Source: CAZLBC01 sp964557575
GTDB lineage: Bacteria; Planctomycetota; Phycisphaerae; SM23-33
Direction of reading: 5' to 3'
Assembly (NCBI GenBank): GCA_964557575.1
Contig: CAZLBC010000135.1
Span: 1-10,055, forward strand
DNA length: 10,055 bases
Part shown: piece after piece, positions 1 to 6,266 of the stretch
Layout: each line of letters opens with the position of its first letter
Numbering within the stretch: the first letter of the stretch is position 1
The notes under the pieces: generated by a model
Database searches by the model: none
What the model was told of the DNA's origin: nothing
Seen by the model: the letters and a program-made list of their open reading frames with translations, nothing else
Made by a program: the position numbers and the translations under genes

Positions 1-130
1 CAGGTACCTTCCTCCTGTTGAAATCTTGCAGGGGAAAATAAAAAACTGTGTTTTTACCGGCAAGAGCTTAATGTCAATGGAGAAAAAGGTACCTGACCCC
101 TTGCTTTGAACAGGATTGACCTGACCCCTT
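1..130. repeat. REP-like palindromic repeat remnants at left edge
   Basis: Bases 1-10 (CAGGTACCTT) are the exact reverse complement of bases 86-95 (AAGGTACCTG). The right arm continues into TGACCCCTT (94-102); the left arm is cut by the window edge. A second copy of CCTGACCCCTT lies at 120-130. The same TGACCCCTT core ends the palindrome at 4106-4130, so these look like members of one dispersed family. Such short palindromes are often associated with REP/RAYT-type elements, but no transposase of that type is visible, so the family assignment is an inference. Confidence 0.55.
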
Positions 131-217
131 TCTTTGACCCTTTTTTGCGGCGTATTCGTATCGGGTATCATGTCCCCGGCATGACACGATATGACGGGAA
201 ATATACACGAATGTGTG

Positions 218-254
218 TTGTCGGCGGCGGCGGCGGGCGGGTACAATCCCTGTC
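218..254 (+). promoter_or_regulatory. Promoter with -10 box 7 nt upstream of ATG (leaderless type)
   Basis: TTGTCG (218-223), an 18-nt spacer and TACAAT (242-247) form a plausible sigma70-type promoter. Only CCCTGTC separates the -10 box from the ATG at 255, so transcription should begin at or within a base or two of the start codon. No Shine-Dalgarno sequence is present. The same geometry recurs before the permease at 4186. An imperfect inverted repeat (TATCATGTC 166-174, GACACGATA 183-191) lies just upstream and might be an operator. Confidence 0.55.
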
Positions 255-2123
255 ATGATTGTATTGGGCCTCCACTACAGCATATGGATCGTCCTGATCC
301 TCTACTTCGCCGGGATGCTGGCCCTCGGCTGGTTTTCCAAGCGCCACGCCGGCGACAGCGAGGGCTACCTGCTGGGCGGCCGGAAATTCGGAACCTCCAT
401 GATGATGATGCACGCCTTCGGCGCGGGGACCAACCCCACGGACACCACGGGCTGCATTTCCAAGAGCGTGGCGGCGGGGGCGTCGGGGATATGGGTCTCG
501 TGGATGTGGATGTTCGGGACGCCCTTCTACTGGCTGATCGCCCCGATCATGCGCCGGATGCGGTGTCTGACCATGACCGATTACTTCGAGGAGCGCTACG
601 GGCGGGGGGCGGCCGCCCTCTACACGCTCGTGGCCGGCTTGGGTATGACCATCTTCTTCGGTGGCGTGCTCCTGGCGACCACGAAGACCGTCATGGGTAT
701 GATGGGCGTCGCCGACGGCCCGGAGAGCGACGCCTGGTTTTTCGGCATACTGACGGTCACCACGGCCGTCTTCGTGCTCTACGGCTACTGGGGCGGGATC
801 GTGGCGGCCGTCAGGACCGACATGGTCCAGGGCCTGATGATCATCGCCCTCTCGATCATCGCCCTCTGGCCGGCGCTGAACCTCGCCGGCGTCGGGGGGA
901 TGGCGGGCCTCAGGGAGAACCTCGCGACCGCCTCCGAGACGGTCGACGCCGCCGTGGGCGAGGCCCTTGCGGAGGCGAAGGCCGGCGATTACGCGGGCAT
1001 GGCGGAAACCCTGGGGGGCGCCGCGGGAAGCCAGCCGCACGGGACGATCCGGGAGGTCCTCGCGATCGCCGCGTGGGACGAGCACGGCGGGTCGCCCGCC
1101 GAGCGCGAGCGGGCCGTGACGCTGCTCGAAAAACACGATCGGGCCGGGTACCTGAGCCTCTTCAACGAGGCCCACTTCAGTTGGGGGGTGGTCCTCCTGC
1201 TCTGCATGACCGCGCCCCTGACCGCACTGGCACTGCCGCACCTGATGAGCGTCACCGCGGCCGGGAAGACCGAGTGGGAGGGCCGGCTGGGATTCGTGGG
1301 CGGCAACCTCCTGAAGCGGATCTGCACGATCGGCTGGAGCATCCTGGCCCTCTGCTGGATGGCCCACCTGGTCGCGCGGGGCGCGGCGACCAGCCCGGAC
1401 GCCGCCTTCGGCGACGCGATCCGCGCCCTGCTGCCGCCGGTCCTGCAGGGGATCATGCTCGCCTGCGTCCTGGCCGCCAGCATGTCCTCCGGCGACGCGG
1501 TGCAGGTGACCGTGGCGGGGCTCTTTACCCAGTCGCTCTACGGACGGTACGTCAACCCGGCGGCGACCGAGGACCAGCGGGTCCGTTTCACCCGTATCGC
1601 CGGCGTGGTGGTCATCGCGGTCTCGCTGGTCTTCGCGGTCATGATGCGGAGCGACCTGGTCAAGTCGATACTGCTGTACTTCAACGTCCTGGCCGCGGTC
1701 GGGATCTCCTCGGCCCTGGGGATCCTGTGGCGGCGGATGAACCAGGCGGGCGTGTTCTGCGGGACGATCGCCGCGGTGGCCGCCCTGGTGATCACCCGCA
1801 CCCTGCCCGGGGTGCCCCGGGCGGCGGTCTACGGGGCCTTTCCGGCCGCGGGGCTCCTGTTCGGCGTCATCGGCAGTCTCGTGACCCGCCGGCCGGATAC
1901 GGCGCGCATCGAACGATTCTTTACGAAAATATACACCCCGGTCGGACAGGAGGACCGCCTGGATCTCCCCCTCGACGAGGCGGTGCCGAAAGAGCGCCGC
2001 CTCCTGGAGGCGGGGGGGCTCTTTATCGTCAAGCCCTCCCGGCAGTCCTGGGTGGGGTTCCTGGTGATACTCGGCATCTGCATCGGGTGCCTGGTGACGA
2101 TGCTCCTGCTGTTGAGGAACTGA
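255..2123 (+). CDS. Sodium:solute symporter (SSS) family transporter
   Basis: The 622-residue polytopic inner-membrane protein is likely a sodium-coupled importer of a small organic solute; the substrate cannot be read from sequence. The N-terminus has the SSS layout: first helix (about 8-26), then a GYLLGGRKFG segment (37-46) and a GAGTNPTDTTG stretch (56-66) in the helix region where the family binds sodium. Many hydrophobic helices follow. A soluble loop at roughly 215-300 interrupts them, and the C-terminus has a soluble FFTKIYTPVGQE segment before a final helix. I chose ATG 255 over an upstream in-frame ATG at 213, because the latter would add an arginine-rich, non-membrane leader that overlaps the promoter. 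It is first in an operon; the next gene starts 4 nt after its stop. Family confidence is high, substrate unknown. Confidence 0.9.
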   Translation: MIVLGLHYSIWIVLILYFAGMLALGWFSKRHAGDSEGYLLGGRKFGTSMMMMHAFGAGTNPTDTTGCISKSVAAGASGIWVSWMWMFGTPFYWLIAPIMRRMRCLTMTDYFEERYGRGAAALYTLVAGLGMTIFFGGVLLATTKTVMGMMGVADGPESDAWFFGILTVTTAVFVLYGYWGGIVAAVRTDMVQGLMIIALSIIALWPALNLAGVGGMAGLRENLATASETVDAAVGEALAEAKAGDYAGMAETLGGAAGSQPHGTIREVLAIAAWDEHGGSPAERERAVTLLEKHDRAGYLSLFNEAHFSWGVVLLLCMTAPLTALALPHLMSVTAAGKTEWEGRLGFVGGNLLKRICTIGWSILALCWMAHLVARGAATSPDAAFGDAIRALLPPVLQGIMLACVLAASMSSGDAVQVTVAGLFTQSLYGRYVNPAATEDQRVRFTRIAGVVVIAVSLVFAVMMRSDLVKSILLYFNVLAAVGISSALGILWRRMNQAGVFCGTIAAVAALVITRTLPGVPRAAVYGAFPAAGLLFGVIGSLVTRRPDTARIERFFTKIYTPVGQEDRLDLPLDEAVPKERRLLEAGGLFIVKPSRQSWVGFLVILGICIGCLVTMLLLLRN

Positions 2124-2127
2124 CATC

Positions 2128-3189
2128 ATGACCAAGATCGATATCCTGGAAGGCATGCTCCGCGGGGAAAAACCCGCCCGCTATCCCTTCATCCCCAGTA
2201 TCTACGAGCACGGGGCCTGGCTGCTGGGCACGAGTCCCGGTGAGGTCAGCCGCGACGCCGCCCTGATGGCCGAGGCCGCCCTGAAGAGCTACGCGGTGTA
2301 CGACCACGACCTGGTGACGGTGGGCATCGACCTCTACAACATCGAGGCCGAGGCACTGGGCTGCGCACTGTCCGCCGGCGACGGCAGCTCGATACCCGGC
2401 GTCACCACCCACCCGCTGGCCGGGAGCGGGCCGCTGGACCCGGATGCGGTGGTCATCCCGGGCCGGGGCGACGCCAACCGGCTGGATGTGATGGTGGAGG
2501 CCGCCGGGCGGGTGGTCGACGCGATCGGCGGGGAGGTCTGGGTCTACGGCTGCATGGGCGGGCCCTTTTCGCAGGCGGTCGAGCTGCGGGGGTTCGAGAA
2601 CCTGATCGCGGACATGTTCGACACCCCCGACCGGGTCCACGCCCTGCTGGAGAAGACCACGCTGCTGTCGCTGGACCAGGCCCGCCGGATCTCCGCGCGG
2701 GGGGCGGGCATCTACCTCTACGAGTCATGGGCCACGCTGCCCCTGATCGCCCCGAACATATTCGCCGAGTACGTGGTGCCCTACAACAAGCGGATCATCG
2801 ACGCGGTCCGCGCCGAATTCCGGGTGCCGCCCCCGGCGGTGATCATGGGCGGGGACACCGCCCTGTTGATCGACCTGTTCATCGCGGTGGGGACGGGGCT
2901 GGTGGTGGCCGACTTCAACACCGACTTCGCGTACATCCGAGCGCGGATCGGCGACCACCCGATCATCGTCCGGGGCTGCGCCGACCCGAAGGTCATCCAG
3001 CGGGGCGACTGGGCGGCGCTGGAGGTCTCGGTCGACACGCTGGCGAACAAGGCGGCGGGCATGTCCAACTTCGTCTGGGGCTGCGGGTGCGTACCCTACG
3101 ATACCCCCGTCGAACACGTCGAGCGGTTCAGGGAGATGTGCGTCGCGGCCGAGCGGAAGGCCGCGGAAAAGCAAGGAGCAGTCCGATGA
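2128..3189 (+). CDS. Uroporphyrinogen decarboxylase (URO-D) superfamily protein, not HemE
   Basis: The 353-residue cytoplasmic TIM-barrel protein belongs to the URO-D superfamily, which holds haem decarboxylases and cobalamin/corrinoid-dependent methyltransferases such as MtaA/MtbA. Family signs are the N-terminal ML.GEKPARYPF segment, YGCMGGPFSQA (140-150), RGCADPKVIQ (282-291) and the C-terminal GCGC..P.DTP..HV (318-331). The RQAGR-type N-terminal motif of true HemE is absent. The position where methyltransferases carry the zinc motif H-x-C-G reads I-M-G-G (239-242), so two of three zinc ligands are missing, although cysteines 319 and 321 remain. The start is 4 nt after the symporter stop, with GAGGAA upstream as a weak ribosome site, so translation is probably coupled. 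Its stop overlaps the next start (ATGA). The reaction is unknown; handling an imported methylated or carboxylated compound is possible. Confidence 0.82.
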   Translation: MTKIDILEGMLRGEKPARYPFIPSIYEHGAWLLGTSPGEVSRDAALMAEAALKSYAVYDHDLVTVGIDLYNIEAEALGCALSAGDGSSIPGVTTHPLAGSGPLDPDAVVIPGRGDANRLDVMVEAAGRVVDAIGGEVWVYGCMGGPFSQAVELRGFENLIADMFDTPDRVHALLEKTTLLSLDQARRISARGAGIYLYESWATLPLIAPNIFAEYVVPYNKRIIDAVRAEFRVPPPAVIMGGDTALLIDLFIAVGTGLVVADFNTDFAYIRARIGDHPIIVRGCADPKVIQRGDWAALEVSVDTLANKAAGMSNFVWGCGCVPYDTPVEHVERFREMCVAAERKAAEKQGAVR

Positions 3190-4085
3190 ACGACGAGAAA
3201 CGGTGGAAGACCACGCGTAAGCGGTTCCTCGCCGGCACTGCGGCGAGCGTTGCGGCGGCATGCGCCGCCCGGGGGTACGCGGGCGGCACAAAAGCGAAAG
3301 AGCCATGGTCGTTCTACGCCTTCGACAACGGCCTGCGGGGCAAAGGCCTCGCGACCCCGAAGGAGAAGTGCGCGCTCCTGGCGGACCTGGGGTACCGCGG
3401 GCTGCAGTACCATATGAACCCGAAGGAAATGCCCGCGATGTACGAGCAGCTCGACGCCCGCGGGCTGCGGATGTTCGGCGTCTACGCGGTGCTGCCGCTG
3501 GCGAAGGGCCCCCTCGACAAGCGGCTGGTGGCGTCGATAAAGCTGATGAAGGGCCGGAAGACGAACATCGATCTGGGCATCCGGAGCAAAAAGTTCAAGC
3601 GGTCGGATTCGGCCGGCGACGCGATCGCCGTCGACATGCTCAAGCGGATCGTCGATCTCTGCGGCGACACCGGGCCGCGGGTATCGATCTACCCCCACAC
3701 CGGTTTCTGGACCGAGCGGGTCGAGGACGGCGCGCGGCTGGCGAAGAAGACTGACCCGGCGATGGTCGGCACGAACTTCAACCTGGTGCACTGGCAGTGG
3801 GTCAGGCAGACCCGGGACGTCAAGACGGTGCTCGCCGCATGCCTGCCGCATATCTTCAGCCTGACCATAAACGGCCTGAAGGGGCCGGCCGACAAACGGC
3901 AGAAGATCAGGCCCCTCGACGAGAGCGACTACGACCTGGCTGAATTCATGACAACGGTCAAAGAGGTCGGGTACACCGGGTCGGTGGGCCTGCAGTGCTA
4001 TAGCATCAAGGCCCACCCGTCCGACCACCTGAAGCGCTCCATGGCCCGCTGGCGTGAGATCAAAAAAGGGTCAGAACTATTTTAA
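3186..4085 (+). CDS. Exported sugar phosphate isomerase/epimerase-like TIM-barrel protein
   Basis: The 299-residue protein starts at ATG 3186, which overlaps the upstream stop by 4 nt; AAGGAG (3173-3178) lies 7 nt before it. Residues 10-30 form a Tat-like signal (T-R-K-R-F-L then an alanine-rich stretch), with Arg-Lys in place of twin Arg; Cys26 could be a poor lipobox. The body is xylose-isomerase-like (AP_endonuc_2 superfamily): YPHTGFW (169-175), GTNFNLVHW (195-203), LTINGLKG (226-233) and GYTGSVGLQCYSIK (262-275). These motifs match a subtype I associate with Planctomycetes, in which the usual Glu/Asp/His metal ligands are replaced by His/Asn/Gln. The last helix ends near residue 292, and the final KKGSELF is encoded by the REP-like palindrome at 4062. 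It probably acts on a sugar or sugar-like compound outside the cytoplasm; the substrate is unknown. Confidence 0.82.
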   Translation: MNDEKRWKTTRKRFLAGTAASVAAACAARGYAGGTKAKEPWSFYAFDNGLRGKGLATPKEKCALLADLGYRGLQYHMNPKEMPAMYEQLDARGLRMFGVYAVLPLAKGPLDKRLVASIKLMKGRKTNIDLGIRSKKFKRSDSAGDAIAVDMLKRIVDLCGDTGPRVSIYPHTGFWTERVEDGARLAKKTDPAMVGTNFNLVHWQWVRQTRDVKTVLAACLPHIFSLTINGLKGPADKRQKIRPLDESDYDLAEFMTTVKEVGYTGSVGLQCYSIKAHPSDHLKRSMARWREIKKGSELF

Positions 4086-4130
4086 GTCTTTTGTGTTAAA
4101 TGATATAAAATAGTTCTGACCCCTTTTTTT
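4062..4130. repeat. REP-like palindrome, candidate bidirectional terminator
   Basis: A perfect 17-bp stem (4068-4084 with 4106-4122) carries GGGTCAGAACTATTTTA and its complement around a 21-nt loop. It is flanked by A6 on the left and, after one unpaired C, T7 on the right. This can act as a rho-independent terminator in the + direction and perhaps in the - direction. The left arm lies inside the preceding gene and provides its last six sense codons and stop TAA (4083-4085). The TGACCCCTT end is shared with the copies at 94-102 and 122-130. Confidence 0.8.
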
Positions 4131-4146
4131 ACGGGCGGGGTTTTTC

Positions 4147-4185
4147 TTGAGGATACCGGGATCGGGCTGCGGTATAATCCTCTCC
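4147..4185 (+). promoter_or_regulatory. Promoter with perfect TATAAT 7 nt upstream of ATG (leaderless type)
   Basis: A consensus TATAAT (4173-4178) is followed by only CCTCTCC and then ATG (4186). No Shine-Dalgarno sequence fits, so the message is probably leaderless. A poor -35 candidate, TTGAGG (4147-4152), would need a 20-nt spacer. The position directly after the 4062-4130 terminator-like palindrome supports independent transcription of the permease. Confidence 0.6.
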
Positions 4186-5589
4186 ATGCAGGATAACCAA
4201 GAACAACCGGCGGCGGACGGCGAGCGCCTCGCGCGGCGTATCGGGCCCGTCGAAGGCTCGGGCGTGGTGATCGCCAGCATGGTCGGCTCGGGGATCTTCG
4301 GCGCCGCCGGGTATGCGGGTGCCGGCCTCGACTCGGCCGCCACGCTCTTCGGTCTCTGGATCGTCGGGGGAATCTACAGTCTCTGCGGGGCCCTTTGCTA
4401 CGCCGAGCTGGCCACCCGCTTCCCCGAGGCGGGGGGCGAGTACGTCTACCTCCGGGAGGCCTGCGGCCGGCCGGTGGCGTTTTTGAGCGGCTGGGTCAGT
4501 TTTGTCGCCGGGTTCAGCGGGGCGATCGCCGTGTTCGCCATCCTCTTCGTCGAGTTCGCCGCCACGCTCGCGGGCGGGTGGCAGGCCGACGCGGTCGTCA
4601 CCGCCGTCGGTTCCTGGCAGATCACCGCCGGACGGGTCGCCGCCGTCGGCGTGGTGGCCGCGGCCACGCTGGTCCACTGTATCCGCCTGCGGGTGGGGAT
4701 GTGGTTTCAGAACCTGCTGACGGGTTTGAAGGTCCTCGCCGTCCTCGCGTTTGTCTGGGCCGGCCTGTTTTCCCCCGCCGCCGACTGGGGGAACCTGACG
4801 ACCTCGTGGGGCGGCGGATTTCCCGCGCTCGGCGTCCTGGCCGCCGGGCTGGCGGCCGTCCTGTTCTCGTTCAGCGGATGGAACGCCGCCGGCTACATCG
4901 CCGAGGAGGTGCGGGACCCGCAGCGCAACCTGGTCCGCGCCCTGCTGGCGGGGACCGTCGCGGTGACGGTGATCTACCTGCTGGTGAACCTGGTCTACGT
5001 GGTGGCGGTCCCGCTGCCGGCATTTCCCGCCGACGACCGCATCGCCTGCCGTGCCGCGACGGCCCTTCTGGGCGGCCGGTGGGGACAGGTGTTCGCGGGC
5101 CTGTTTTCCTTCCTGCTGCTGGCGACGCTGGGGGCGAACATGCTGACCGGGCCGCGGGTCTACTTCTCCATGGCCCGCGACGGGCTCTTCCCCCGGGCGA
5201 TCGCCGGGGGGCGGAACCGGTGGGGCGTGCCCCAGCGGGCGGTCGTCGCGCAGGGCGCGGTCGCCTGCGTGCTCCTGGCGGCGGGGGGATTCCAGGCGCT
5301 GCTGTACTGGGTCACGTTCGTGATCAACGTCTTCGCGACGATCGCCGTCTTCTCCGTGGTCATCCTGCGGATACGCGGCAGGGGTGCGGCGGGTTTTCGC
5401 GTGCCGCTCTACCCGGTGCCGGTCGTGGCGTTCTGCGCGATCAGCCTGTTTTTCAGCGTCTACATTTTCTGGCAGTACCCGGGGACATCCTGGAAAGGCC
5501 TCGCCCTCATCGGTGCGGGACTGCTCGTGTACCTCGCTCGTGCCGCCCGGCGGCGCGCGGCGGGCCGGCAGAACCCCGGAGAGCGGTAA
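4186..5589 (+). CDS. APC superfamily amino acid permease
   Basis: The 467-residue inner-membrane protein has about 12 predicted helices and the hallmarks of the amino acid-polyamine-organocation superfamily. The unwound first helix carries the VGSGIF motif (33-38) that binds the substrate amino and carboxyl groups. The helix 2-3 signature CYAELATRFPEAGGEYVYL is at 71-89, and SFSGWNAAGYIAEEVRDP (228-245) matches helix 6 and the following loop. The C-terminal tail is short and basic. I chose ATG 4186 rather than a TTG at 4147, because the TTG lies upstream of the TATAAT box and would add a non-membrane leader. It probably imports or exchanges an amino acid or amine; the specificity cannot be read. 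It has its own promoter, and its stop TAA directly touches the stop of the convergent gene. Confidence 0.9.
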   Translation: MQDNQEQPAADGERLARRIGPVEGSGVVIASMVGSGIFGAAGYAGAGLDSAATLFGLWIVGGIYSLCGALCYAELATRFPEAGGEYVYLREACGRPVAFLSGWVSFVAGFSGAIAVFAILFVEFAATLAGGWQADAVVTAVGSWQITAGRVAAVGVVAAATLVHCIRLRVGMWFQNLLTGLKVLAVLAFVWAGLFSPAADWGNLTTSWGGGFPALGVLAAGLAAVLFSFSGWNAAGYIAEEVRDPQRNLVRALLAGTVAVTVIYLLVNLVYVVAVPLPAFPADDRIACRAATALLGGRWGQVFAGLFSFLLLATLGANMLTGPRVYFSMARDGLFPRAIAGGRNRWGVPQRAVVAQGAVACVLLAAGGFQALLYWVTFVINVFATIAVFSVVILRIRGRGAAGFRVPLYPVPVVAFCAISLFFSVYIFWQYPGTSWKGLALIGAGLLVYLARAARRRAAGRQNPGER

Positions 5590-5976
5590 TCACCAGCACC
5601 GCCAGTCCTCCCCGTGCTCGCGGGCGACGCGGCCGACCAGTTGATCGAGTTGTTCGCCGGTGAGCCCGGTTTCGGCCAGGGCGCGGAACAGGGCGGGCAG
5701 TGCGGCCCGCAATTCTGCGTCGCCCATGATCGCCGGGGGAATCTCGCCCCGCGCGACATGTGCCTCGATCATGAAATCGGTCCAGGTACCGCTGTGCCGG
5801 TCGATACCGAGCTGCCCGGCGAGCTGCTCGAGGGTTTCCCCGTCGCGGGGCGGGGGGAGGCTGCCGCGCTCGATCTTGCTGAAATTGCTGGGATCGTGAC
5901 CGTACTCCCGGCAGAAACTGCGGAGTGTCATTCCCTGTTTTTCCCGCAAATCCCGTATAAATGAGCCGAAACTCAT
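5590..5976 (-). CDS. XRE-family helix-turn-helix regulator (antitoxin-like)
   Basis: The 128-residue cytoplasmic DNA-binding protein starts at ATG 5976, which has a strong Shine-Dalgarno (AAAGGAGG, 5983-5990) six bases upstream; the in-frame ATG at 6021 is rejected because it lies inside the promoter repeats. Residues 3-58 form a Cro/C1-type HTH, with MTLRSFCREYG as the first helices and DPSNFSKIERG (28-38) as the recognition helix and following turn. The C-terminal half (RGEIPPAIMGDAELRAALPALFRAL, about 76-100) resembles a group of XRE proteins often encoded beside toxins or ImmA/IrrE-type peptidases. No such partner lies downstream: the 3' end directly meets the permease. Repeated half-sites around its own -10 box suggest autoregulation. 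A stand-alone regulator or orphaned antitoxin both fit. Confidence 0.85.
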   Translation of the reverse strand: MSFGSFIRDLREKQGMTLRSFCREYGHDPSNFSKIERGSLPPPRDGETLEQLAGQLGIDRHSGTWTDFMIEAHVARGEIPPAIMGDAELRAALPALFRALAETGLTGEQLDQLVGRVAREHGEDWRCW

Positions 5977-5998
5977 GTTAATCCTCCTTTGTTTATTG

Positions 5999-6055
5999 TG
6001 TGGTATAGAATTAAACCACATATGTAGTAATTATAATACCACACATGGTGTAATT
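5999..6055. promoter_or_regulatory. Operator repeats around the XRE gene promoter
   Basis: Two 18-bp direct repeats, ACCACATATGTAGTAATT (6015-6032) and ACCACACATGGTGTAATT (6038-6055), match at 15 of 18 positions. They are 23 bp apart, close to two helical turns. Each contains a small palindrome (ACATATGT; ACAC-ATG-GTGT). An inverted half-site TGTGGT is at 5999-6004. A - strand TATAAT (complement of 6030-6035) sits between the repeats, so bound protein would block the polymerase. No good -35 hexamer is visible. Confidence 0.6.
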
Positions 6056-6175
6056 CGTAAACCCCGATCATGACTGAAATTTCCTGAGACCGTGAAACAT
6101 TCTTTTGCGCCCATCGAATAAATACTTGCATTTTCGGGCGGGTATAACTACATTCCTTGCGATACTCAATTTATG

Positions 6176-6195
6176 ATGCATACGCGGGTATGCAT
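6176..6195. promoter_or_regulatory. Perfect inverted repeat upstream of membrane protein gene
   Basis: ATGCATAC (6176-6183) and GTATGCAT (6188-6195) are perfect reverse complements around GCGG. At 20 bp in total, it has the size and symmetry of a dimeric regulator site. It ends 71 nt before the ATG at 6267. In RNA it could form an 8-bp hairpin with a four-base loop. I find no clear promoter hexamers near it. Confidence 0.5.
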
Positions 6196-6266
6196 TGTAC
6201 GCAACACTTCCAATCGGCCACGTAGATCGGCGGGCGGGTTTCCGCCGACATGGAGGGAGGATTGAC

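Noticed and set aside
168..2156. 662-codon minus-strand ORF and 646-codon plus-strand ORF (191-2131) over the symporter
   Set aside because: Both translate into low-complexity His/Arg/Gly/Pro-rich sequence typical of shadow frames in GC-rich genes; the symporter frame has clear helices and motifs.
3096..4028. 310-codon minus-strand ORF opposite the TIM-barrel gene
   Set aside because: No recognisable domain and a shadow-type composition; the plus frame carries the family motifs and a Shine-Dalgarno.
4395..5663. 422-codon plus-strand ORF overlapping the permease
   Set aside because: Arg/Gly/Pro-rich and without membrane character; it is the other frame of the APC permease.
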